From Streptomyces sp. PsTaAH-137 (GTDB taxonomy: Bacteria; Actinomycetota; Actinomycetes; Streptomycetales; Streptomycetaceae): DNA of 64,000 nucleotides. The position numbers and the translations under genes were made by a program. Each line of letters starts with the position of its first letter. Position 1 is the stretch's first letter. The stretch spans positions 34,189 through 98,188 of the forward strand of contig NZ_QLLY01000027.1 of assembly GCF_003259365.1 (NCBI RefSeq), written 5' to 3'. Below, one piece after another: positions 26,091 to 34,875 of this stretch. The notes under the pieces were generated by a model. That model saw only the letters and a program-made list of their open reading frames with translations. It was not told where the DNA came from and searched no databases.

Positions 26091-27065
26091 TCAGCCACCG
26101 GACATCGCCGGGATGACCTCCTCCGCGAACAGCCGCAGGCTGCGCCAGCCCTCCTCCAGGGGCATGCCGCCCGACAGCGGGTGCAGTACGTAGTTGTCGA
26201 GGCTCTGCGCCACGCACTCCGCCGGCGTGAGGATCCGGTAGACGCCCTCGGCGCGCAGTTCGTCGACGGTCGAGGCCGCCGACTTCACGGCCGACTTGAT
26301 GTCGCCCGACTGCCAGGACGCGTACGTGCGGGCCTCGTGCAGGAAGTGCTTGCCGTACTCGGCCCAGCTGCGGTCCGGGTCCTCGGAGAGGTGCAGCAGC
26401 GGGGTGGTCTCCGTGGGCATCATGGTCCAGCCCTCGGTCCCGTACTCGACGAGCTTCTCCTTGTAGTACGTCTCAAGCTCCGGGAGGTGCGCGCTCGGGA
26501 AGAGCGGCAGCCCGAGCCGGGCCGCCCGGCGCGCGGCCGCCTGCGAGGAACCGCCGACCAGGAGCAGGGGATGAGGCTGGGTGAACGGCCGGGGAGTGAC
26601 CCGGACCCGGCGCCCGCGGAAGGTGAACTCCTCGCCGGACCAGGCCTTCAGCAGCGTCTCCAGGAGTTCGTCCTGGAGCTTGCCGCGCCGCTTCCACTCC
26701 ACGTCGAACTGCGCGTACTCCTCGGGCCGGTAGCCGATCCCGGCGACCGTCACCAGGCGGCCGCCGCTGAGCAGGTCCAGGACGGCGATGTCCTCGGCGA
26801 GGCGCAGCGGGTCGTGCAGCGGGCCGATGATCGCGGAGACCGTGACCGCGATCCGGCGGGTGGCGCCGAGGACCGCGCCGGCGAAGGTGAACGGCGAGGA
26901 CAGCCAGTTGTTGGCGACGCCGTGGTGCTCCTCGGTCTGCACGGTGTCGATGCCCCGCTCGTCGGCGTACACCGCCATCTCCACGGCCGCCTGATAGCGG
27001 GCGCTGAGCGACTCCGGCGTGCCGTCGGGGTCGACCAGATTGAACCGTACGACGGAGACAGGCAT
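26091..27065 (-). CDS. luciferase-like (LLM) flavin-dependent oxidoreductase
   Basis: 324 aa, TIM-barrel LLM-class monooxygenase that would use F420H2 or FMNH2. Conserved features are QTEEHHGVANNWLSSP, the SAIIGPLHDPLRLAEDIAVLD stretch, VAGIGYRPEEY and LLLVGGSSQAAARRAARLG. AAGGGGGA precedes the ATG. It lies 68 bp downstream of the NCS1 permease gene on the same strand, so it may oxidise whatever that permease imports (inference). Substrate unknown. Confidence 0.85.
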   Translation of the reverse strand: MPVSVVRFNLVDPDGTPESLSARYQAAVEMAVYADERGIDTVQTEEHHGVANNWLSSPFTFAGAVLGATRRIAVTVSAIIGPLHDPLRLAEDIAVLDLLSGGRLVTVAGIGYRPEEYAQFDVEWKRRGKLQDELLETLLKAWSGEEFTFRGRRVRVTPRPFTQPHPLLLVGGSSQAAARRAARLGLPLFPSAHLPELETYYKEKLVEYGTEGWTMMPTETTPLLHLSEDPDRSWAEYGKHFLHEARTYASWQSGDIKSAVKSAASTVDELRAEGVYRILTPAECVAQSLDNYVLHPLSGGMPLEEGWRSLRLFAEEVIPAMSGG

Positions 27066-27122
27066 GGAAAAGTCCCCCTTCAGCGGGCTCGGGGCTCGGG
27101 CTCGGGTGAAGGGGGACGGTAG

Positions 27123-27137
27123 CTGACGCTGCGTCAG
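27123..27137. promoter_or_regulatory. 15-bp palindrome before the LLM gene
   Basis: CTGACGC-T-GCGTCAG spans the very end of the permease coding region, 58-72 bp upstream of the LLM start. It resembles a small dimeric-regulator operator; a transcript hairpin is the alternative. Confidence 0.35.
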
Positions 27138-28591
27138 ATAGCCATGGTCTCGGGCTCCCGGGGTGCTTCGTCGGCGGCGTCCGGCGCTGTGGTGGTGTCC
27201 GCCGGCTTCGGCAGCGCCAGGTAGAGCAGGCCCGAGACGACGATCGTGACGATCCAGCCCAGCCCGTACTCCCCGATGAAGTTGTTGCCGGCCAGCGGGC
27301 CGGAGAACCAGTCCGACGAGGTGAACAGCAGCCCCGCAGCGAGACCCGCCGCCCAGGAGACGACGGCGGCGGGGGAGAAGCCGCCCTTGTACCAGTAGGC
27401 GCTGGTGCGGGTGGTGTCGAGCATGGCCGCCGCGTCGTAGTGCTTGCGCGTGAACATGTCCGCGCCGAAGACGCCCACCCAGGCGGAGAAGGCGACCGCG
27501 AGCAGCGACAGGAAGGCGATGAACGAGCCCATGAAGCTGGTGGCGACCAGCATCAGGATGCCGCCGAAGACCAGCGAGATCACCGCGTTGACCGAGACGG
27601 CCCAGTGGCGCGGGATCTTGAACCCGAGGGTCTGCGCGGTGAAGCCGGCCGAGTACATCGACATGGCGTTGATCAGCAGCATGCCGACCAGGGAGATCAG
27701 CAGGTACGGCACCGCGATCCAGGTGGGCAGCAGCTCACCGAGGAAGGAGACCGGGTCGGAGGCCGAGGCCAGGTCGGGCGTGGAGACCGCCATGACGGCA
27801 CCCATCAGGACCATGGGCAGCACGACGATGCCCGCGCCGCCGATGGAGGTCCCGACGATCGCCCGGGAGGAGGCGGTGCGCGGCAGGTACCGGGTGAAGT
27901 CGGGGGAGGACGGGATCCAGCTGACGCCGCCCGCGGCGATCATGCCGATGCCCGCGACCATCAGGGAGGTCTGCCCGGCGGGCCGGCCGAAGACCGCGGA
28001 CCAGTCGGTGTCGACGATCAGATAGACCAGCACCAGGACCGAGAAGAGGCCGAAGAGGTACGTCGCGTACTTGTTGCACTTCTGTACGGCGTTGATGCCG
28101 AGTCCGGAGATCACGAACGTGGCGACCACGAAGGCGAGCAGGGTGACGATCACCAGGACGTTGTTCTTCTTGATGTCGAACAGAATGCTGAGGATCGTCA
28201 GGACGGCGTAGGCGCCCGTCACCGCGTTGATCGTCTCCCAGCCCCAGCGCGCGATCCAGATCAGTGAGCCGGGCAGCAGATTGCCGCGCTGGCCGAAGAC
28301 CGCGCGGGACAGCGCCATGCCGGGAGCGCCGCCGCGCTTGCCCGCGATGCCGATCAGGCCGACCAGGCCGTACGACACGATGGGCGCCGCGATCGCGACG
28401 ACGAGGGCCTGCCAGAAGTTGAGCTTGTACGCCACGACGAGGCTCGCGCCCATCGTCAGCAGCAGGACGCTGATGTTGGCGCCGACCCAGGTCGGGAAGA
28501 GGTCGCGGGTCTTGGCGGTGCGCTCGGAATCGGGGACGGGCTCGAGGCCGCGTGTCTCCAGGGCGCCTTCGGATGCGGCGGTCTTGCTCAT
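27134..28591 (-). CDS. NCS1-family nucleobase/cation symporter
   Basis: 485 aa, about 12 membrane helices, purine-cytosine permease family. Conserved parts include TWVGANISVLLLTMGASLV (helix 1), GKRGGAPGMALSRAVFG (the NCS1 signature loop) and WIARWGWETINAV. Substrates in the family are cytosine, purines, hydantoins, allantoin or thiamine-like compounds; none can be assigned here. ATG 28591 gives MSKTAASEG. It is divergent from ftsY and probably cotranscribed with the LLM oxidoreductase. Confidence 0.88.
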   Translation of the reverse strand: MSKTAASEGALETRGLEPVPDSERTAKTRDLFPTWVGANISVLLLTMGASLVVAYKLNFWQALVVAIAAPIVSYGLVGLIGIAGKRGGAPGMALSRAVFGQRGNLLPGSLIWIARWGWETINAVTGAYAVLTILSILFDIKKNNVLVIVTLLAFVVATFVISGLGINAVQKCNKYATYLFGLFSVLVLVYLIVDTDWSAVFGRPAGQTSLMVAGIGMIAAGGVSWIPSSPDFTRYLPRTASSRAIVGTSIGGAGIVVLPMVLMGAVMAVSTPDLASASDPVSFLGELLPTWIAVPYLLISLVGMLLINAMSMYSAGFTAQTLGFKIPRHWAVSVNAVISLVFGGILMLVATSFMGSFIAFLSLLAVAFSAWVGVFGADMFTRKHYDAAAMLDTTRTSAYWYKGGFSPAAVVSWAAGLAAGLLFTSSDWFSGPLAGNNFIGEYGLGWIVTIVVSGLLYLALPKPADTTTAPDAADEAPREPETMAI

Positions 28592-28807
28592 GGCGGTGGG
28601 GCTCCGTGCCTCTCGCTCGGCTCCGACGGGGACAGGAGAGCCGGTGGGGGAGTGGGGGGCGAATCGATCTCGATGGACTCTACGCGCGTTGACGCGACCT
28701 CTTCCATCGTACTTTAGTCCGAGTAATGCCCTCCAGGGCACTTTGTCCTTTGGAGGAAGCGACGAGAACCGCCCCGGTCAGGGCCCATGACTGATACTGG
28801 ACGGGTT

Positions 28808-30013
28808 ATGGAAATCGTCATCCTTGCTGTAGTCATCGCCGTGGTCGTGATCGGCGCGGTCAGCGGGCTGGTGGTCAGCGGTCGCAAGAAGAAGCAGCTG
28901 CCGCCTCCTCCCCCGTCGGCCCCCGACATCACCGCCGCCCCGCCCGCCGAGCCGCACGTAGGCGACGAGGCCGAGACGCCGCGCGACGAAGCGCGGCGCA
29001 CGATCGAGGAGGTGGACCTTCCGGTCACCGAGGAGCCCGCGGCTCCTGTGGTGGTCGAGGAGCCCGCCGCTCCCGAGGTCGAGGTACCGGAGCCGACCGC
29101 GGGCCGCCTGGTGCGGCTGCGCGCCCGGCTGTCGCGCTCGCAGAACGCGCTCGGCAAGGGGCTGCTCACGCTCCTGTCGCGCGAGCACCTCGACGAGGAC
29201 ACCTGGGAGGAGATCGAGGACACCCTGCTCACCGCCGACGTCGGTGTGCAGCCCACCCAGGAGCTGGTCGAGAACCTGCGCGAGCGCGTGAAGGTCCTCG
29301 GCACCCGCACCCCCGAGGAGCTGCGCGGCCTGCTGCGCGAGGAGCTCCTCAAGCTGCTCGTTCCCGAGTTCGACCGTGCCGTGAAGACGGACTCGAACCT
29401 GGATACGCCGGGCATCGTGATGGTCGTCGGGGTCAACGGCACCGGCAAGACCACCACCACCGGCAAGCTCGCGCGCGTGCTCGTCGCCGACGGCAAGAAC
29501 GTCGTGCTCGGCGCCGCAGATACGTTCCGCGCCGCCGCCGCCGATCAGCTGCAGACCTGGGGCGAGCGCGTCGGCGCCCGCACCGTGCGCGGCCCCGAGG
29601 GCGGCGACCCGGCGTCCATCGCCTTCGACGCCGTGAAGGAAGGCATCGAGGCGGGCGCGGACGTCGTCCTCATCGACACCGCCGGCCGGCTGCACACCAA
29701 GACCGGCCTGATGGACGAGCTCGGCAAGGTCAAGCGCGTCGTGGAGAAGCACGCGCCGCTCGACGAGGTCCTGCTCGTGCTCGACGCGACGACCGGGCAG
29801 AACGGCCTGGTCCAGGCCCGCGTCTTCGCCGAGGTCGTCGACATCAGCGGCATCGTGCTGACCAAGCTGGACGGCACCGCCAAGGGCGGCATCGTGATCG
29901 CGGTCCAGCGCGAGCTGGGCGTGCCGGTCAAGCTGATCGGCCTGGGCGAGGGCCCGGACGACCTGGCCCCCTTCGAGGCCGAGGCGTTCGTGGACGCGCT
30001 GATCGGCGAGTAA
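28808..30013 (+). CDS. ftsY: signal recognition particle receptor FtsY
   Basis: 401-aa SRP receptor GTPase. Unlike the E. coli protein it begins with a single membrane segment (MEIVILAVVIAVVVIGAVSG), then a Pro/Glu-rich linker, the NG domain with P-loop GVNGTGKTTTT near residue 208, DTFRAAAADQL, DTAGR and TKLDGTAKGG. It acts with Ffh, encoded about 7.5 kb downstream, in cotranslational membrane targeting. ATG 28808 puts the membrane anchor at the N-terminus. Confidence 0.96.
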   Translation: MEIVILAVVIAVVVIGAVSGLVVSGRKKKQLPPPPPSAPDITAAPPAEPHVGDEAETPRDEARRTIEEVDLPVTEEPAAPVVVEEPAAPEVEVPEPTAGRLVRLRARLSRSQNALGKGLLTLLSREHLDEDTWEEIEDTLLTADVGVQPTQELVENLRERVKVLGTRTPEELRGLLREELLKLLVPEFDRAVKTDSNLDTPGIVMVVGVNGTGKTTTTGKLARVLVADGKNVVLGAADTFRAAAADQLQTWGERVGARTVRGPEGGDPASIAFDAVKEGIEAGADVVLIDTAGRLHTKTGLMDELGKVKRVVEKHAPLDEVLLVLDATTGQNGLVQARVFAEVVDISGIVLTKLDGTAKGGIVIAVQRELGVPVKLIGLGEGPDDLAPFEAEAFVDALIGE

Positions 30014-30038
30014 TCGATTCGGCGCCGCCGACACGGAG

Positions 30039-30077
30039 AGTGCGGGGAACTGCGGAGACGCGGTTCCCCGCACTTTT
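30039..30077 (+). terminator. ftsY terminator
   Basis: Arms AGTGCGGGGAAC (30039-30050) and GTTCCCCGCACT (30063-30074), followed by TTTT. A strong intrinsic terminator 25 bp past ftsY. Confidence 0.85.
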
Positions 30078-30135
30078 CTCTGTACGGGCTTCTCTGTACG
30101 GGCTTTTCTCTGCGCGGGCTTTTCTCTGTGCGGGC
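30074..30135. repeat. four tandem 14-16-bp repeats after ftsY terminator
   Basis: Units TTTTCTCTGTACGGGC (30074-30089), the same minus two T (30090-30103), TTTTCTCTGCGCGGGC (30104-30119) and TTTTCTCTGTGCGGGC (30120-30135). The first unit begins inside the terminator T-run, so the array looks like duplication of the terminator's downstream edge. Confidence 0.8.
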
Positions 30136-30151
30136 CGGCCGGAGGCCGACC

Positions 30152-30820
30152 CTAGGCGCAGGGCGACCGGTGGGCCACGTACGCCAGTGCGCCCAGCAGC
30201 AGGCGGGCCTGCGGTGGCTGTGTCGCGGTGTCCAGGGACGGGGCGCGCAGCCAGGTGGCGGGGCCGAGGCCCGCGCGGTCCGACGGCGGGGCCGTGATGT
30301 GCTCACCGGCGCCGAGCGCGTGCAGGTCGAGGGAGGCGCCGTCCCAGCCCATGCGGTAGAGCAGGGTCGGCAGTTCGGCCGCGGCGCCGGGGGCGACGAA
30401 GAAGTGCGCGCGGCCCTCCGGGGTGGCGACGACCGGGCCGAGGGGGACGCCCATGCGCTCCAGCCGGATCAGCGCCCGGCGGCCCGCCGCCTCGGGCACG
30501 TCCAGGATGTCGAAGGCGCGCCCCACGGGGAGCAGCACCGCGGCGCCGGGGAACTGCCCCCAGGCCGCCGTCACCTCGTCGAGGGTGGCGCCGGCCGGGA
30601 CGAAGGCGGCCGGGTCGAGCGGATGGGCGCCGGGGGACTGGCAGTCCGCCTTGCCGCAGGAGCAGACGCCGCCCGCGGCGCGCGCGCCGGGCACCACGTC
30701 CCAGCCCCAGAGCCCGGTGAACTCCGCCACGGTGGTGCAGTCAGAAGCGCGGCCGGACGCGCGGCCCCGGCGTCGTGTGCCGGAACGCATCTCGCGAATG
30801 CCGCCGATCGTGAAGCCCAT
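30152..30820 (-). CDS. orphan Prim-Pol (primase-polymerase N-terminal) domain protein
   Basis: 222 aa related to the bifunctional DNA primase/polymerase N-terminal domain of plasmid and phage replication proteins. It shows GWDVVPGARA and the Cys-rich loop CSCGKADCQSPGAHP, followed by AAWGQFPGAAVLLPVG. The helicase part of the plasmid enzymes is absent, and I cannot confirm the catalytic acidic residues. It may therefore be a non-catalytic domesticated copy. GGAGGGGG directly precedes the ATG. It is conserved between ftsY and nsdA in Streptomyces as far as I recall. Confidence 0.75.
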   Translation of the reverse strand: MGFTIGGIREMRSGTRRRGRASGRASDCTTVAEFTGLWGWDVVPGARAAGGVCSCGKADCQSPGAHPLDPAAFVPAGATLDEVTAAWGQFPGAAVLLPVGRAFDILDVPEAAGRRALIRLERMGVPLGPVVATPEGRAHFFVAPGAAAELPTLLYRMGWDGASLDLHALGAGEHITAPPSDRAGLGPATWLRAPSLDTATQPPQARLLLGALAYVAHRSPCA

Positions 30821-31319
30821 GCCCCCTCCAACAGGTCCCGCGCGCCGGTGGTTACGCGACGGATACGGATCGTGACCCGATGCACACGCCGCTTGGTCGG
30901 GGCGGCGGTGAGCCGCATCCGGGGTGGTGCGCCGCGAGGTCACGCGCCCCGGCGCACTACGCTCCGCCCATCTCCGGCTGTCCTATGTCAAGTGAATCGT
31001 GTGTGAGCGCAACTGAGTTCATTCGAAGGGGTGGCGAATGGTGGCGTTTCCGGGTTCGCCCTCGCGAGAGGGGTGATCGTAGGATTACTTTCAGTGCGCG
31101 AACCCTCGGGGTACATGCACCCGTGGGTATGCCGGAGGCAAGCCGGATTCCTGTTCGAGGAGTGACAACTGCCGGACGGGAAGCCGTAGTTGACGGCATC
31201 CTGGTAGTGCTTGCTGACAACTTGCTGACAGTGAGTGGCCGACAGGGCTTTGGCGTTGGGCGTCTCGGACGGCGGGCGTCTCGGACGGCACGGATCGCTT
31301 GACGACAGAGATCGCGTAG
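30821..31319. other. divergent regulatory region between Prim-Pol gene and nsdA
   Basis: About 500 bp without a supported gene. The AT content rises around 30980-31100. A direct repeat TTGCTGACA occurs twice with an 11-bp period (31211-31219 and 31222-31230), about 90-110 bp before nsdA. That spacing is one helical turn, as in SARP-type operators. No confident -10 element was found. Confidence 0.45.
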
Positions 31320-32828
31320 ATGGCTTCAGGGAATGGGGGCGTTCCAGTGGGCGGCAGCGGCGGCAGCGTGGCGAACGCGGAGAAGCGCCCGAACGAACTG
31401 CTCAACTCGTGGTTCCTGCGCAGTGGCTGGTCGAAGGGCGAGCTGGCCCGCCAAGTGAACCGGAGGGCCCGCCAGTTGGGGGCCAACCACATCTCGACGG
31501 ACACCTCACGGGTGCGCCGCTGGCTCGACGGGGAGAACCCGCGCGAGCCGATCCCCAGAATCCTCAGCGAGCTGTTCTCCGAGCGTTTCGGCTGTGTCGT
31601 CGCCGTCGAGGACCTCGGCCTGCGCGCCGCCCACCAGGCCCCCTCCGTCTCCGGCGTCGACCTGCCGTGGACCGGACCGCAGACCGTCGCGCTCATCGGT
31701 GAGTTCTCGCGCAGCGACCTGATGCTCGCGCGCCGGGGCTTCCTCGGCAGTTCGCTCGCGCTCGCCGCGGGCCCCGCCCTCATCGAGCCGATGCAGCGCT
31801 GGCTGGTGCCCACCCCCGGCGCCGGGTCGAGCCGCGCCGACCAGGAGACCGTCGCGCACCGCAGGGCGAACCGGCTCTCGAAGCCGGAGCTGGACCTCCT
31901 GGAGTCCACCACCGTCATGTTCCGCCAGTGGGACGCCCAGTGCGGCGGCGGGCTGCGCCGCAAGGCGGTCGTCGGCCAATTGCACGAGGTGACCGACCTC
32001 CTCCAGGAGCCGCAGCCCGAGGCCACCACCAAGCGCCTGTTCAAGGTCGCCGCCGAACTGGCGGAGCTGGCCGGCTGGATGAGCTACGACGTGGGGCTCC
32101 AGCCCACCGCCCAGAAGTACTTCGTGCTCGCCCTGCACGCCGCAAAAGAAGCGGGCGACAAGCCGCTGGGCTCGTACATTCTCAGCAGCATGAGCCGCCA
32201 GATGATCCATCTCGGCCGCCCCGACGACGCGTTGGAGCTCATCCACCTCGCCCAGTACGGCAGCCGCGACTGCGCCAGTCCGCGTACCCAGGCCATGCTG
32301 TATGCGATGGAGGCCCGCGCCTACGCCAACATGGGGCAGCCCGGCAAGTGCAAGCGGGCCGTGCGCATGGCCGAGGACACCTTCACCGACGCCGACGACT
32401 GGGACGAGCCGGACCCCGACTGGATCCGCTTCTTCTCCGCGGCCGAACTGCACGGGGAGAACAGCCACTCGTTCCGCGACCTCGCCTACGTCGCCGGCCG
32501 CAGCCCCGCCTACGCGTCGATGTCCGAGCCGCTGATGCAGCGGGCCGTCGACCTGTTCGGCCAGGACGCCGAGCACCAGCGTTCCTACGCGCTGAACCTG
32601 ATCGGGATGGCCACCGTGCACCTGCTCCAGAAGGAGCCGGAGCAGGCGACCGTGATGGCCAAGCAGGCCCTCGGCATCGCCCGCAAGGTCCGCTCGGAGC
32701 GGGTCAACACCCGTATCCGCAAGACCGTGGACACCGCCGTCCGCGACTTCGGCGACCTCGCCGAGGTCATCGATCTCACCGACCTGCTCGCCGCACAGCT
32801 GCCCGAGACCGCCGAAGCGGCGGTCTGA
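31320..32828 (+). CDS. nsdA: NsdA-like negative regulator of sporulation and antibiotic production
   Basis: 502 aa. An N-terminal HTH-like region (NSWFLRSGWSKGELARQVN, DTSRVRRWLDGENPR) is followed by a twin-Arg-like ARRGFLGSSLALAAGPAL stretch and then a TPR-like helical domain from about 190 to the end (AAELAELAGWMSYDVGLQ). Position between ftsY and amtB and the sequence style match NsdA (SCO5582 in S. coelicolor), whose loss increases actinorhodin and speeds sporulation. An ATG start is used; a GTG 27 bp further in is possible. It is probably monocistronic. Confidence 0.88.
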   Translation: MASGNGGVPVGGSGGSVANAEKRPNELLNSWFLRSGWSKGELARQVNRRARQLGANHISTDTSRVRRWLDGENPREPIPRILSELFSERFGCVVAVEDLGLRAAHQAPSVSGVDLPWTGPQTVALIGEFSRSDLMLARRGFLGSSLALAAGPALIEPMQRWLVPTPGAGSSRADQETVAHRRANRLSKPELDLLESTTVMFRQWDAQCGGGLRRKAVVGQLHEVTDLLQEPQPEATTKRLFKVAAELAELAGWMSYDVGLQPTAQKYFVLALHAAKEAGDKPLGSYILSSMSRQMIHLGRPDDALELIHLAQYGSRDCASPRTQAMLYAMEARAYANMGQPGKCKRAVRMAEDTFTDADDWDEPDPDWIRFFSAAELHGENSHSFRDLAYVAGRSPAYASMSEPLMQRAVDLFGQDAEHQRSYALNLIGMATVHLLQKEPEQATVMAKQALGIARKVRSERVNTRIRKTVDTAVRDFGDLAEVIDLTDLLAAQLPETAEAAV

Positions 32829-32962
32829 GCACCTCCGAGAACCCCGGCCGCGACCGGCCCGTCCCGAAACAGCCCGACTCGGCTCCCCCGCGCCAGGTCA
32901 TCGAGGACGGCGGCCGCGGCCGGTCCATGTCCACACCGTGACCGTCGCTTGGTTGCGCCACG

Positions 32963-33039
32963 ATAACGATCGGCAAACCCGTCATCCGGCAGTTCATGGA
33001 CGCGTAACACCCACGACCTCTTCGTCACTGCGGCGAAAC
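32963..33039 (+). promoter_or_regulatory. GlnR-type boxes upstream of amtB
   Basis: GTCAC-TGCGGC-GAAAC at 33024-33039 matches the GlnR half-site pair GTnAC-n6-GAAAC exactly. A weaker ATAAC-GATCGG-CAAAC lies at 32963-32978, and an isolated GTAAC at 33004-33008. GlnR is known to activate amtB-glnK-glnD under nitrogen limitation in S. coelicolor, so this 331-bp gap between nsdA and amtB is its likely control region. No other gene is seen in the gap. Confidence 0.6.
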
Positions 33040-33159
33040 ATCGAGGGGCACCCACGGAAACCGGCCTGCGCCAATCTCATGGCTCATAACCGGCCCACCC
33101 CTCATGTGACCGCTCAGGCTTCGCCCGCACGGGGCCGTACCAACGACGAGGAGACGCCG

Positions 33160-34499
<1,340 letters not shown>

Positions 34500-34503
<4 letters not shown>

Positions 34504-34838
34504 AGCTCATCACCGCGGTCGTCAAGCCGCACCGGCTCGACGAGATCAAGGAAGCCCTCCAGGCCTTCGGCGTCCAGGGGCTGACCGTGACCGAGGCCAG
34601 CGGCTACGGCCGTCAGCGCGGACACACCGAGGTCTACCGTGGAGCCGAGTACACCGTCGACCTGGTGCCCAAGATCCGGATCGAGGTCCTGGTCGAGGAC
34701 GACGACGCCGACCAGCTGATCGACGTCGTGGTGAAGGCGGCGCGGACCGGCAAGATCGGTGACGGCAAGGTCTGGGCGGTCCCCGTCGAGACGGCCGTGA
34801 GGGTCAGGACCGGCGAGCGCGGACCGGACGCGCTGTAA
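34500..34838 (+). CDS. glnK: PII nitrogen signal protein GlnK
   Basis: 112-aa PII protein. It has MKLITAVVKP, the T-loop with Tyr51 (VYRGAEYTVD), the B-loop and ARTGKIGDGKVWA. In Streptomyces Tyr51 is adenylylated by GlnD rather than uridylylated, and GlnK is also proteolytically trimmed after ammonium shock. It is translationally coupled to amtB and binds ATP, 2-oxoglutarate and AmtB. Confidence 0.97.
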
Positions 34839-34875
34839 GAGCCTTACCGGCTGGCACAAGGACGGGAGTCGCTGG

